Shown here: positions 1 to 11,300 of the stretch, one piece after another
How the letters are laid out: each line of letters opens with the position of its first letter
How positions within the stretch are numbered: position 1 is the first letter of the stretch
Assembly: GCA_018398765.1 (NCBI GenBank)
Contig: JAHBMJ010000407.1
Span: 1-48,337, forward strand
DNA: 48,337 nt
Reading direction: 5' to 3'
From: Chromera velia
Taxonomy: Eukaryota; Sar; Chromeraceae
Notes under the pieces: model-generated
What the model was told of the DNA's origin: nothing
The model's input: only the letters and a program-made list of their open reading frames with translations
Databases searched by the model: none
Made by a program: the position numbers and the translations under genes

Positions 1-993
1 GAGTCGTCATAGAACCCGGGGCACTGCAGGGAGTCAGGGAGGGAGGGAGGAGACACATGCAAGCAGAGAGAGACAAACAGAGACACGAGAATATTTCGTT
101 TTTTTTCTTTTTAGACAGACTTCATCACTTCACTGTCTCTCCTTCACGCTGTCGCGACACATCGTTCCTCCATCTTTTTTTTTTTTTTCTCGATCTTCTG
201 CTCACCGACAAAAAAAGGAAGGAAAACAGACAACAGAGACCCCCGCACAGACCGACCGACCGACTGACCGAAATGACGCAGTCCTTCACGGGACCGTTGA
301 GCCACTTCTCTGCCATCTGCTTGATCTTCGTCAGCAGCATCGCGGTCACTCTCGACGCAGAAAAGATCCGCTCCTCTCCTTGGTAAGTCACCTGAAGGGG
401 GAAAAAAGAATGAATGATTGGTAAGTCACGTGGATCAAAAGAAGAAAGAAGGAAAGTAAGAATATTGTGAAGACGAAGCAAAACCCGAAGCCGCCAGGGA
501 CTTCGGCAGGGCAACCAGAGGCTGTCTTCCTCTCCTTCTCCAGGCATCCATCCCGACTCTAACTGGGGCGCTGCGTTCGTCCACAATCTTTTGTCTTTTC
601 TCTCTTACAGCTGCACGGGCCCCTGCTGCAAAGTCATTGCTGTTGCTGTTGGAATGGAGACTCTGAAAGAACCAAGGACTAGATGGCCCGCCTCCCGCCA
701 ACACAAGTTCCTCCCGGGTATTTTTTCTCTTCGATCTGTTGATCTTCTCTTGCAGACTGACCGCGATGGCCTCACCCTCTGCTTCTGCCAATTCCACTGT
801 ATTCTAGAATAATTCCTTTACTATTCTCGTGGACTGACTGACTGACTGACCTTGAACCCGATGGAGCCGTCCTCTGCCTCCACGAGGGGAGAGAGGGCAA
901 AGGGCGCGTGCTGATCAACTGTCGCCTGGTCGAACTTCTTTCCGATCAAGGCCTTCATGTTACGGCACGTGTTCTTGAAGTTCGACTTGATCT

Positions 994-1033
<40 letters not shown>

Positions 1034-1071
1034 GCACACACACACGCACGGATACACGCACACACACACAT

Positions 1072-1103
<32 letters not shown>

Positions 1104-1962
1104 TCACTCACTCACTCTCTCACTCACACACACACACACACACACACACACAAAGACAAACACAAACACAAACACAAACACACAACCGACGATGACCAGA
1201 ATATCAGACAGGTGAAGCTCCGTGACCTTACACAGAAATTGTCGGCCCTACTCACACACGTACACACAAAGGCAAAGAAATCGACGAAGACGGGCAAGCG
1301 CACGCACATACATGTGCATACCACCACAGCCCGCCCCTGAAAGAAGAATGAAGAACTTCGAGAGCGTTTGCCTCCCATTCCCTCCCAGAAACTATAACAG
1401 AAGAGAAGAGAAGGGAAACCATAACAAACCAACAAACCAACCCACCGACCTGTGAGAGCGCCTGGTCCCCGATGAGTCTGTCCTTGTCGGTGAACCCCAC
1501 AAGGCTTCTGCAGCGGTCAAAGAGAGGACACACAGAGAGAGAAGACAGCAGAGATAAACTGCGGTGTCTGGTCTGAACGGAAAGACAAACAAACCAAAGT
1601 AAGACTTCGACTTTCCCCTTTACGCTTTCTCCACCTCCACAAGGTGGAGAGCTCTTGCCTCTTCTTCCACCACCCCGTCTGAGGAATTTTCTCCATTCTT
1701 GTCTGCCCCACTTCTGCTTCTGTAGGTCATAGAAGGAGGGAAGTTGTCGCACGAGGGTGGAACTCCCAGAAACTCATCTCACTTCGCACTCAACTCGTAA
1801 ACACAAGGAAGACATGGCTGAGCTAGGAGCCGGGCTCGGAAGGCATAAAACTGACGGTGTGAGGCGCTCACTGAGGTCATTTCGCACCACCTGGACAGCA
1901 TTCTTGGCGATGGTGGCCACGACGCAGTGGCTGGTGCCGACGTCGATTCCAATTACACTCAT
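1..1962 (-). CDS. HSP110: Hsp110-type Hsp70 chaperone, N-terminal half (partial)
   Basis: Exons, complement: 1856..1962, 1450..1507, 851..991, 269..391 and 1..23, where the window cuts the gene. The phases fit and give 150 codons. The protein starts MSVIGIDVGTSHCVVATIAK, the Hsp70/actin-fold phosphate-1 loop. SLVGFTDKDRLIGDQA, VTYQGEERIFSASRVTAML and CVIS-CPGFYDDS follow at family spacing. The divergent loop and the long segment around residues 60-100 point to the Hsp110/HSPA4 branch, which acts in the cytosol as a nucleotide exchange factor for Hsp70 (family knowledge). The start is the only Met before the glycine-rich loop. Donors are GTCAGT three times and GTCGGT once; three acceptors are TGCAG and one is TTCAG. 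The second intron is filled by a CA repeat. The rest of the ATPase domain and the substrate-binding domain lie outside the window. Confidence 0.9.
832..850 (-). repeat. Tandem GTCA repeat starting at an Hsp110 donor site
   Basis: On the minus strand the donor GTCAGT of exon 3 continues as four or more GTCA units. Similar GTCN runs follow several other donors in this window: Hsp110 exon 4, TTLL exon 3 and V-ATPase exon 4. Confidence 0.8.
997..1153. repeat. CA-rich microsatellite in Hsp110 intron 2
   Basis: A long run of CA dinucleotides with CG, TA and CT interruptions begins a few bases beyond the acceptor of the third Hsp110 exon, on the intron side. Read on the minus strand it is a TG/TGTA tract leading into TGCAG, so it may double as the pyrimidine-poor 3' end of the intron. 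Confidence 0.9.
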
Positions 1963-3207
1963 TTGTTCAGAGACGAGTTATAAGACGAGTTAGAAGTGGA
2001 CACAAGGAGGAAGAGAGTAAAAGAAACAAAACTGCGGCCAAGTCAAATGACAAAAAGTCTTTCTGTGCGAACACTGTAGACTCGATTCACGGATGGCTGG
2101 CGCCTGAAGCGGGATGGATTGCTGTACCTCAAAAAAAGATGTTGAAAAAGCCCACAATCGAAGCACACAACGAAAAGATCATTAGGCGGTTTAGAAGGGA
2201 GACGCCCAAAATTCGTCCCGTAACGCACGTTTTTAAAGCGCGGGCATGCCGTGGCCGGCCACCATATGTATAGGCCCACTCATACAAAGCAGCGCACGCC
2301 GTGGCCCCCGCCGCCGGTCACCGCCTGCCTGAGACACGTACGCGCGGCCGGCGGCGCCGGGCCACGCCGAGATATGTCGGGCATAGCCGGGGTCGGAGGC
2401 CCAACACCGGGTTTTGCTTCTTGGGCGGTTTTTTTTTTTTGAATAAGCTTGGGCGCGAAGCTCGGTTTGGTATTTATGTGTGTGGGGTGTGTGTGTATGT
2501 GTGTGTAGGTCGATGATGATGTACTGGGGAACGGGGGCCTAGTGCGAGCGATTGAATGGGCGACCTTACCTCTCCCTAGGAGGTCGTGGTGGTGTGAATG
2601 GCCAACTCACCCCCTGGGGGACCTTATATGCGCATGCGCATACGTCTTCTCGCCGCGAAGGCATCAGGGTCAGAGGTTGTGGGTTATGTGCGCCCGGCAG
2701 GTCTGTGTTATCTGCCTTTATTCATCAGTCACCGATCGGTACGCGGTGCTGCTCCAGGGAGGGTTTGTGTGTATGCAGGTGCGGGTGAGTAGATGAATGA
2801 GGGTAAAGATATGTGAGTGTGTGTGTATGAATGTTTTGTTTCCATTCATCCCTTTTTAGTACTTAGGGGGTCATTTAGTTAGTCTTTTTGTCGATCCACT
2901 TGTCTTGCCTTGCATCTTTTGTGCCCTTTATTTGGTTCAGTTGGTCATTCTGATCCGAATCAATCAGGCATCTACCCGTCCATCCTTTATTCATTTGATC
3001 ATTCGTTTGTAAGTGTTCATTTTATCTATCTTTTCTCTCTGTTTGGATGGTTTTTGACTTACGCACGACTTTTATGCACCTCCAGTGTCTGCGCGTTTTC
3101 CATTTCTGGTTGTGGACGGTGCTCGCTCTGACTCTTGATCTCTCACTGTCGATGTGATTATCGTTGAAAACGTAGTCGATGACGATTTCATCTTTCTATG
3201 TCTGCAG
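1963..3207. other. Intergenic region upstream of Hsp110; GC-rich core
   Basis: No gene could be supported. The stretch around 2225-2400 is strongly GC- and CpG-rich and lies upstream of the minus-strand Hsp110 start, so it may be a promoter, possibly shared with the plus-strand candidate gene that follows. No clear arrays of inverted nGAAn heat-shock elements were seen. A short open frame at 2542..2796 shows no recognisable domain and may be part of the next gene or chance. Confidence 0.5.
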
Positions 3208-3674
3208 GTTTTCAGTTCCAGGCTCCTCGGTCCCTGTTTACGTCTGCCTTCTCCACGGCAACCCCGGAAGTGAGAGTACTGGAAGTGCACTTCCTTGGTC
3301 AACGTGAACTGGCCTCCCATGATTGGGGCTGCCAGCTCCTTCTGAGGTGGGTGTTTCCTATTCTGTTCCTTACATGTTTTGGATGCAGTGCCAGCATCGT
3401 ACTCGGCTCTGCTAGTCTCTCTTTTATGTCACAGTGTGTTGCTTTTGTTTCGTCTTCCCCCTCTTGCACCGTGATTTTCTCTTTTTGATCTGTCTTCTTT
3501 CTTTGACTGCTGAGTTTCCTTTCTTGCTCTTTGAAAAATTAAGAATAGCGGCTCCCTTTTTCACACTTTGCTCTGCTTCAAATTACTGAATGAATGCAGG
3601 GCAGTCGCAGTCTTCAATTTTGATCAACCACAATTCGTTTGGGCATCTTTCATAGGTGAGGGAGTATTGCATCT

Positions 3675-3719
<45 letters not shown>

Positions 3720-4087
3720 TTGACCACTTCTCTCACTTTGTAGACAGATTTTTTTTTTAATCATGAGTCTGTCTAGTCTTGAAGAATACGTACATTTCAA
3801 GCACATGTAAGTCAAATAAAAAGTCGCGTCTCATTGAAGAAGAGATGTGAAATTCGGTTTTCCTGATTCTCTGTAAATCAAACAAAAAAAGAAACGAGTC
3901 TTTTATTCAAAAAAAGAAACGAGTCTTTCGTTTTTAAGTTTGTTTCCCCCCTTGCCTTTGATTCAGAGAGGTGAATGAATGGCCTTTAAGGACGGGTTTC
4001 ATGTTGTCAGCTGCTGCCGGACGTGTTCGTGTACCATGATTCACCGCACGTCTGCTGTCCATCATTGCAGGTACGACCATACTATGA
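3208..4087 (+). CDS. Unrecognised gene, last exons (candidate)
   Basis: Two and perhaps three exons can be joined: 3208..3346, 3600..3655 and 4071..4087. Each acceptor is TGCAG and the donors are GTGGGT and GTGAGG. The phases agree at both junctions: AG|G gives Arg and G|GT gives Gly. The joined frame contains VLEVHFLGQRELASHDWG, CQLLLRAVAVFNFDQPQFV and WASFIGTTIL, then TGA. I do not recognise the family. The exon match and amino-acid composition look coding, but upstream exons were not found. The alternative is a decayed fragment, because a retroelement remnant begins just downstream. Confidence 0.35.
3677..3710. repeat. TC dinucleotide repeat
   Basis: About 16 uninterrupted TC units followed by a T-run, located beyond the second exon of the candidate gene, in its putative last intron. 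Confidence 0.95.
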
Positions 4088-4256
4088 CCGAAGAGACAAA
4101 AAGTTCTACCCTTTATCAGTTCAAATGGATGTATATGACTGCTTTCGTTTAGTCCTTCTTGTTGTTTTTCTTCCTTTTCTCTCCCTTTCTCCTCTCCCCT
4201 TTTTCTGTTTCTCTCCGTGATCTTTAGTGTTCGTTACTCTTTCCGGCCTTCCTTTT

Positions 4257-5753
4257 CTACATTTTTTTTTTCATGTTAAGGTCTGTTTTTTCTGAGACTG
4301 AAAGGCATAAAAATCGATTTACTTTCAAGTCCCTTTTTAGTCTTCTACATGCTGGTCTCCCATGTTGTTTATTGCCATAATATGCGTATTCGCAATCTAA
4401 TGGCAAAGGGCACTGGTCACTTACGTGAGGGGTCGAGCCTCTGCATCTCTTGCAAGTTGCTTGTGCAGACACTGCTGCAGGACCGTATTGATCAACAAGG
4501 AGATGTGTCGTTCTGTGAAGGGTGCGGGCTCTTCTTTCTGGCTTTCGGTGAGTCTATCTCCTTTCATCATTTTGCTATTTGTTTCTTTGACTGCCAAAAA
4601 CTTTTTGGGTCTCTCAGTTGCCCCACTGTTGTATGAAATCAGTTCTGCTGCCCCCACTAATTCGTCGAATGAGGTGTATTGCTTTTGTATGAGAATCGAC
4701 TTTGTGATTTTGTTGAACAGTCCTCTCCAAAATTTTTTTATCAGTCTTTCATCCTCAATCGATGAATTTGCCTGTCGACAAAGAGAAGTGTACATGTACC
4801 TATTAGCGTACTGAATCTCATGAATTGTCTCTCCTTTTCTTTGCTGCAGGTTGTCTAAGCTGTATTCTGCCTTCTCTACATGTGGTTCCTTAAGTCCGAA
4901 CTTCGAAAAGAATGCATCTTTCAGGTTAGTGATGGTCTGCATTTTGTTCATTTTCTCATTGAATATGTCTGTAAACCAGTCGAGTGCATTTCCTTTCAAT
5001 GATTTTCGGAAATAGAACAGGATTTGGGTGATGTTCTATTGGAAGGCAGTAGCATCCATGTTGAAAGCTCTCCAAAAATTCCGTGCATCCTTTCTTTCTC
5101 CTGAATATGCATTGATGTCTACTTTAATTGGGGGGTTGAAAAAGTGGTTTAGGGTTGGCAGCAGTGGAGGAGTCGGTAGCAGAGCAGCTCTTTGTATGAA
5201 AGAGGGAAGGTGTGAGGGTACCAAAGCCGAGCTGTCTGCTTTCATTTCCTTTACGGGCAGTTTGTCTGTGTTAAGTACCAACTCGAATTCTTCTTCTTTT
5301 ATAGGTTTGAATGTCACTCCCTGTCTTGCTAATTCCTTTATGACAGACGGATTCTATTTCTGTACTTGCATGGGGCCGGCTGACATCTTCTTCTGTGCTT
5401 CATCAGCCGGTTGATCTGTCATTTCCTCGTCGGGGTCTTCTTCGTTCTCTTCTCCATTTCTTTTCTCTTCATTATTTTTCTTTCCTTTCTCATTCTCTTG
5501 TGTCTCGTTTTTTTCCATTTTTTGGTCTTGGCTCTCCACCTCCTTTTCCGTTTTCTTTTTTTTCTTGTTCCGATTTTTATTATTAGAGGATTTGCCCTTT
5601 TCCTTCTTTTTCGATGGCTCCTTAATTACTTTCTTAGATTTTTCTACATGGTGAAGAGACTCGTCCATTTCAAGGAATTCGTCAGCATTGTTTTTCTTCT
5701 TGTTCTTTTCTAGTGCTTTTTGTCGGGCTGTCAGTTTTTTCTTGGCTTAAGGC
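4257..5753 (-). pseudogene. Retrotransposon Gag remnant
   Basis: The minus-strand frame starts at an ATG (MAPKP) and runs to about 4421 without a frameshift, but with in-frame TAA (codon 6) and two TAG stops. A Lys/Glu-rich low-complexity N-terminus is followed by a helical Gag core with GNALDWFTDIFNEKM, LQQRKGETIHEIQYANRY and ERLIKKFWRGLFNKIT, the pattern of the Retrotrans_gag family of Ty3/gypsy elements. Near 4470 the frame shifts and continues with a CCHC-like knuckle: CKRCRGSTPHVSDQC, with five instead of four residues before His. No protease, reverse transcriptase or LTR was found beside it, so it looks like an isolated fragment or a Gag-only derivative. It differs from the Gag of the plus-strand chromovirus in this window. 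Confidence 0.75.
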
Positions 5754-5817
5754 TTTGGAGCCATATTTGGTTCTCTTTCCTTTTTTTTTTTGATAGAAAA
5801 GCCTTCAGTCTACCCAG

Positions 5818-6640
5818 ATCTAACAAGTGGGGGAAAGAATGTATATAGGAAGAAGTTGGCGGTTACTGTCGATAAATCTTAGCTGACGTGTGACATCAAG
5901 ATTCAGTGCCTTGATGACTTTGTCTAACTGGCGATTATGAGCGACGACTGTATATGAATACTGATCCAAAAGGAAGATTCTCAGATTTTGCTGGTCCTCA
6001 ATGAATTCTGTGTTCCTCTACAAAATTTCGTTCACGATGAGTCTCGCTCGTTCTTCCCTTTCTGTTGTGTACAATTCTGGAAGTTCTCCAGGCAAAATTG
6101 CTCGAAGGATCTTTCAAGAAAGTAGTCCGCATTCGCCTCCGTAAAGGGGTGCATGGATTCATACAGGGACTACAAAGATGGCGGTCTAACTGATGAGGTC
6201 TCCTGAATTTCGCTGCCCTTCCCATTGATGCCTTCGTTGAGAAATACGGGGCACCTAAGAAGAGTGTCACCCCATTCACGTACAAGAACGTGAATTACTA
6301 TATCTTTTACAGCAGGTGTCAGAATAAGAACTCGTACAAGCCGTCGGTGCTTGATCACAAAATCAAAGACACGATTCTCCACGTACTTTCCTGCGCAGAG
6401 GCTGTGTCAAGAGTTCCCTTCACCACGAGTTGTCTGATCAACTCTTGCATCATTGCACAAGATGCTGGCTTTGCCAGCATTTCTTTTAGTGGAGCGCTCC
6501 GGATGGCAGAGGCTGTGGCCTCTCGTTGTTCCTCTGTCATTCAAAAGGCAGTGACAGCACAGTCAAGACCCAGTGAATCCGCATCCAAAGCTCCAAAGAA
6601 GCACTGTTTAAGCACGATGATTCGTCGATGAGTCTGGCAC
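5818..6640 (-). pseudogene. Broken helical-repeat coding region, possibly PUF/Pumilio-like
   Basis: Minus-strand sequence with clear coding character, broken by a TGA before MTEEQREATASAIRSAPLKE, further stops and at least two frame changes. Recognisable stretches include MLAKPASCAMMQELIRQL, VFDFVIKHRRLVRVLILT, ADYFLERSFEQFCLENFQ and IFLLDQYSYTVVAHNRQLDK; it ends at a TAG about 65 bases before the Gag start. The LLDQYSYTVV and ERARLIVNEIL parts recall Pumilio/Nop9-type helical repeats, but this is a weak resemblance by eye. It could be a captured host segment in the element that carried the Gag, an extra 5' ORF of that element, or an unrelated gene remnant. Confidence 0.4.
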
Positions 6641-8383
6641 TGAATTATGGATGATTGCGGATGATGGCCTTAAAAAAGACTCTGAAGTGACGGTATTAGT
6701 AGCCTATAGTAAAGTATTGAAAATATTTCAACTAAATCTTGAACTGATAGCAGCTTTAAATCATTTTGCCACATGTCTGAAGTAGAGAAAACATTTTAAA
6801 ACAGTGTCACTCTAGTTTTAAAAACGGTGTAAATACTAGTTTCATTATGATAGCATAGCCTTCCTCTGTGAAAGTTACTAAAGTATGGTAACTTTAGGAG
6901 GTCATGGACCCTAAAGTTACTGCGCTATCCGGGTAACTCTTAAAGTCCAAGTGTAAGAGAAGATATATATATCACACGGGGGTGCAGATATCTAACTTTT
7001 AAAGTTTCACCTTAATTCCATTTAAAATTTTAATTCATTTTGTTTTCAAACTTGATTTTAATGTTTAAAAAAAAATGTTGAAGTTACACATGGTTGAACT
7101 TGAAGTTAGCCCACCGCCAAATTTAAAATGCTTTATACTATTTCGGCGGCGTTTCAATTTATACATATAAAAAATCAACAATGTTTTAAAAACATAGCAT
7201 GAGGTTTAAAAATTAATGACTAGATTGATAATTTAAGATACTAATGACAAATCTAGTGACAAATCAATCAGATGTGTCAGCCCGAGAGTCTCATTATCAA
7301 ACTGTAGGTCAATTTAAAGTTTAGACGTTAATCACCCAAGTGGTCTAACTTGAACCGTCCAAGCCACGAATATAGGCCCACTATGCTGTCAACAATTGGT
7401 ACAGACTTTGTGGATGATGAATGAGGGGGGAAGACCTTGTGAAATAGAGAATTAAGAACAACTGCGAAAGCTAGAATCGTTTGAAGCTGCTCGCAATACG
7501 CCCCCTTCTGCAGTGATGAATTCGTTTTGCTAGTCGTTTTGCTTGCATACCATGCGAATTTGGTCACAATTTTGGTGTTTCCCACTCGGCTGCACCCTTC
7601 CCAAAAGTCTAAAGAGAGATCGACTCACTTGGCCGACCATCGGAGGTTGGATGGATGGATTATTATTGCCCTCTTAATTTCACCTCTTATTGTCACTGAG
7701 AAGAAAAAACCGGCCGCGGGACGCGTTCAATTCTGCTTGTCGAGCTTGTTTGGCAAAGAACGCATCCTTCGAGAGAAAAACGGGACAGATAGTCGGAGTT
7801 AAAGGAGACAGAAGTTTGGTTGCGAAACTGAGAGAGAGCGCGTTCCTCTCTTCACTCCCATGCATAGAAGGGGGGAGAAGAAACTGCTCTAGCTCTCGAA
7901 TGGATGGATCGATGGAGGATGTATGGATGGATGGATCCTGATTGATCCAACGATTTAACTCTTCCCTCCGCTCCTCATTCAAACAAGCTTCGAAACCCTC
8001 CAGTCTGCACAATGAATGTTCCTTCTCCTTCCTCTACCTTTCTTCCAATCCCTCCCAGTTGCCCCATTTGACTCTGTCCCCTTTCTGTCACACCCCCTTT
8101 CGCATTCTTTCCCTGGTTCCCCTCTCTTCAACCAGCCTCCCCCCCTCTCTCTCACAACAAGATCCGTCTCGTCTCGTCTGACCATCAAACCACGTCACTC
8201 TCTTTTCCTTTTTCTCGCTCGGTTGATCGCAGGCACGTGCAGTCAGTCAGTCTGTCTGTCTTGTCCACCACGTTTTTGCTCTTCATGAAAAGGACTGGAA
8301 GCGCAGAGATCACCCCGAGAGCCCAAAGGCCTGCGAAGATCCACCACACGTCAGCCAGTTGGTTCGGATGGATGGATGGAGGA
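6641..8383. other. Intergenic region downstream of TTLL
   Basis: 6641-7330 is AT-rich with short inverted motifs such as GTAACTTTA and TAAAGTTAC and no plausible ORF. 7330-8383 is more balanced and has scattered ATGGATGG repeats (about 7647, 7900-7936 and 8367). Open frames here are short, lack splice support and show no domains. The last few hundred bases are probably the TTLL 3' UTR. Confidence 0.5.
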
Positions 8384-11300
8384 TCAGAGGCCCCAGTAGC
8401 GCATATGCACCTGCTGGATGCCCCCGAAGAGTTTCGCAGGCTGCGGCTGAGGATGGTGGGCTGGGAGGGCACGAGCGCAGTACCCGATCTGATGAGGATG
8501 GAACCCCTGTCCATTCCCAGCAGCAACAGCAGAGGCAGGAGGCAGCACAACCCCAGAGCCTGCAGAGCACGCCTTGACGGTCTGGTGGTGATGGTAAGCT
8601 GTGGGAGCTCTTTGATGGGGAACCCCCCCCCTCGAGTGCATCTGCAGGCCTATAGCCCCAGTGGCTACATTTGTTGGCACCCCCGTCCTCGCGGCGCTCC
8701 CAACGGGCGCAAGCGGAGGTGGAAAGGTGTATGTGGAGGAAGATGAAGCGTGCGGAGGCTGGTGGTGGTGTAGGGGCAGTTGATGGTGTGGAAAGCACAT
8801 TTGCATCTTGTGGTGTGGGGGTGGCATGCCGTTGGGCATCGGTTGGTGTGGTGGGCCGTGGCCCTGGTTCAGGAAGGCGCCCGGGACAGCGAGGCGTGCA
8901 GAGGGAGGTGGTGCCTGCATAAGGCGATGCATGTCTGGGGGGTGTCGGTTTGTGGTTGGGGGATGCACTTGTGTGAGGGGAGCCCGGCTCTGGTCTGTGT
9001 TTGGAGGTTCAGGCTCATGCTGACACACAGAAACAGACGGGACAGGTCGGTTGGGGACGGGAAGATGGTGAGGACCGAGACCCCGGTTCTCCTGCCTTTC
9101 GGTTGCTGCCACTGGGACCGCGTGGCCTCCAGACGTGGGGTGGAGCTGGATCGGTGGCTCGTGATCGCGCTTCTGGGTTGAGGTCGGAGGCGCCTCGGGA
9201 ATGGGCGAAGGCGGATGCGGTCTGCTGCCAACGTTCTGCAGGTTGTGTGAAGGGGGCAGCATCAAGCCTGCAGATTGTTGGGGCAGTTGTGGTCGGACAT
9301 GGCTCTTCGGATTTTGGGTTGTCGTGTGGCCGGCAGTTGGCTGAGCCTGAGGATGGGCACGTGGATGGGGTACTTTCAGTTGCGTCGGGAAGTGTGCGTG
9401 CGTCGATGCGTGCGGAAGAGAGGGTTGGGGGGGGAAGTTGGGTGGAAGAATCTGGTTGTGGGGCTTTGGGCAGAGCTGCTGTCGTCGAGCGTTGGGGAAG
9501 AATGGGAAGGGGAAGGGGCCCGTGCACGGGTGGGGGTGCTGCATAGGAAGTGTGCGAACAGTTGGTAGTGTGGCAGTGGGGGGGGTTGGAGTGATCTGAA
9601 GGTTTCTTGTCTCTGCTGCCGGTTTCGGTCCCTCGACTGCCCTCTCGATGACTTGGTTTGTATGAAGAGGGAGAGGACAGCGAAGTTTCGGGGGTTGATC
9701 GTCGAGCAGGGGAGGGTCCAGGTAGAGGGTGTGTAGGACGGATTCGGTTTGCGGACAGGCATCACAGAGGAAGTTTGAAAAACGGCGCGCGGAGCCGTTA
9801 GTCGGGAACGCCCTGCAAAATCCCGGTTCCGCCCTCTTGAATTCTCTCAGTCTATCGACCAGTCGGGGATTCCTCTGCACTCAGACAGACAGAGAGAAAG
9901 AGAGCAAACCAGAGGGACAGATTTGGTGACTGTTTTTTCACACATAGACACAGACACAGACACAGACACACACACACACGCACAGAGAGAGGGGGGGGAG
10001 GAGAGAGAGAGAGAGGAGGGCAAGGGGCTTTTTTGGCCTTGAATCAAGGCAGAAGACGACTAGTTGTAGAGCAAGACTGTGTGGGACTGACTGAATCGGC
10101 ATGCAGGTAGAGATGAAGGAGCAAAAGGACTGCAGAGTCAAACGACGGGTCTAGCTGTAGGCTCTGTTGTTTGTCCCCCATCTCTTTCTTTGTCCTGCCT
10201 GACTGACCTTGACTTTCTTCATTTTTGCCTTCATGCCCGAGTGCCACTGCAGTGTCTTGTCTCGAAGGCACAAAGCCATGCCAGTCTCCTCCTCCTCTGG
10301 CACAGTCTCCTGAGGGAAGAGCGGCTGTGTCTCTATCAGGCAGGCAGTAGGCAGCCTCGCGGGAGATGGGCCTCTGTATGTCACCCCTGCCTCCAGGGCT
10401 TTCTTGGCTTCTTCTCGGGATGCCTGAAGGAGGGTGGAGAGGTCAATCTGGAGTCTCTCTCTGCAGAATTCTTCCAACTCTCTCGGAGAAGGGGGCTCCA
10501 GAGAGAGGGAAGTGTCGTCGGAGGGAAGAGAGAATCTCTGGGCAAAGGCAGAGGGACGGCGTTCCCCCCCCGGCATTGCAGGCACATAGGCATCTTCCTG
10601 CTGAACCATGGTGGACTCTTCCTCCTGTACTGCCACACCCTCCTCCATTCTTTCTGTATGCTGATCTCTTGGGTTGATGTTGTTTGAATGGTTCTGCGGT
10701 GAAATCCCGTTGGACCCAACTACTTGCCCTGCCACAATCTTTCTGGGCTTTGGGCTGCCCGCGTCTCTGATGGAGTGGCTCCACGGGGGGCGGTTCTCCA
10801 TCGTTGTCTTTCCCGGTTTGGGGACCCACGCCGGCTGAGATCTGTGGGCTGAGAGTGTCTCTGAGTTGTCCGGATTCGCGCTGGTGCTCTGGGCCAACCG
10901 TGGTGACCCCAGAGACATTGCAGGGGGGGGGAGGGTGGAGGTAAGTCGGCGTGGGGAGATGAGATTCTGGTTCCTGGATGGGAGGAGACGGGGCGAGATG
11001 GTGTTGTCGTGGACCCGCAGTCCGAGTTCAGCTCGGCGTTCCTCCCGGTTTCTGGCGTTTGCTCTGGCTGCTTGGCGTTTTTCGTCGATCTGTCTTTTGA
11101 TTTCGGTTTCTTTTCTCTCTCTCTCGGCTTCGTCTTGTTTGAGCCTGCTGGGTGCCTGTTTGAGAGCGTCGATGCGTGCTCTCTCTTGGGCTCTTGACAG
11201 TTCCTGTTTGGTGAGTTTGGGCAGACCAACAACGTTGAGTGTCTCGCAGATGAGACGCGTCTTGATCTTCTTATCGAGGGGAGACTCGATGGCCAGTGAC

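Noticed and set aside
908-1340. ORFs rich in His-Thr or Cys-Val over the CA repeat
   Set aside because: They are translations of a microsatellite inside an Hsp110 intron.
2000-2300. Heat-shock elements upstream of Hsp110
   Set aside because: No three adjacent inverted GAA/TTC pentamers could be found.
8239-8260. Plus-strand GTCAGTCAGTC as a splice donor
   Set aside because: No coding exon precedes it on the plus strand; it is in the TTLL downstream region.
8185-8380. Hydrophobic stretch WWIFAGLWALGVISALPVLF on the minus strand just after TTLL
   Set aside because: It lies in another frame after the TTLL stop, with no start, donor or partner exon; probably 3' UTR.
9001-9546. Long plus-strand ORFs opposite TTLL exon 9
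   Set aside because: They are antisense shadows of the Pro/His-rich exon, which itself is in phase with eight upstream exons.
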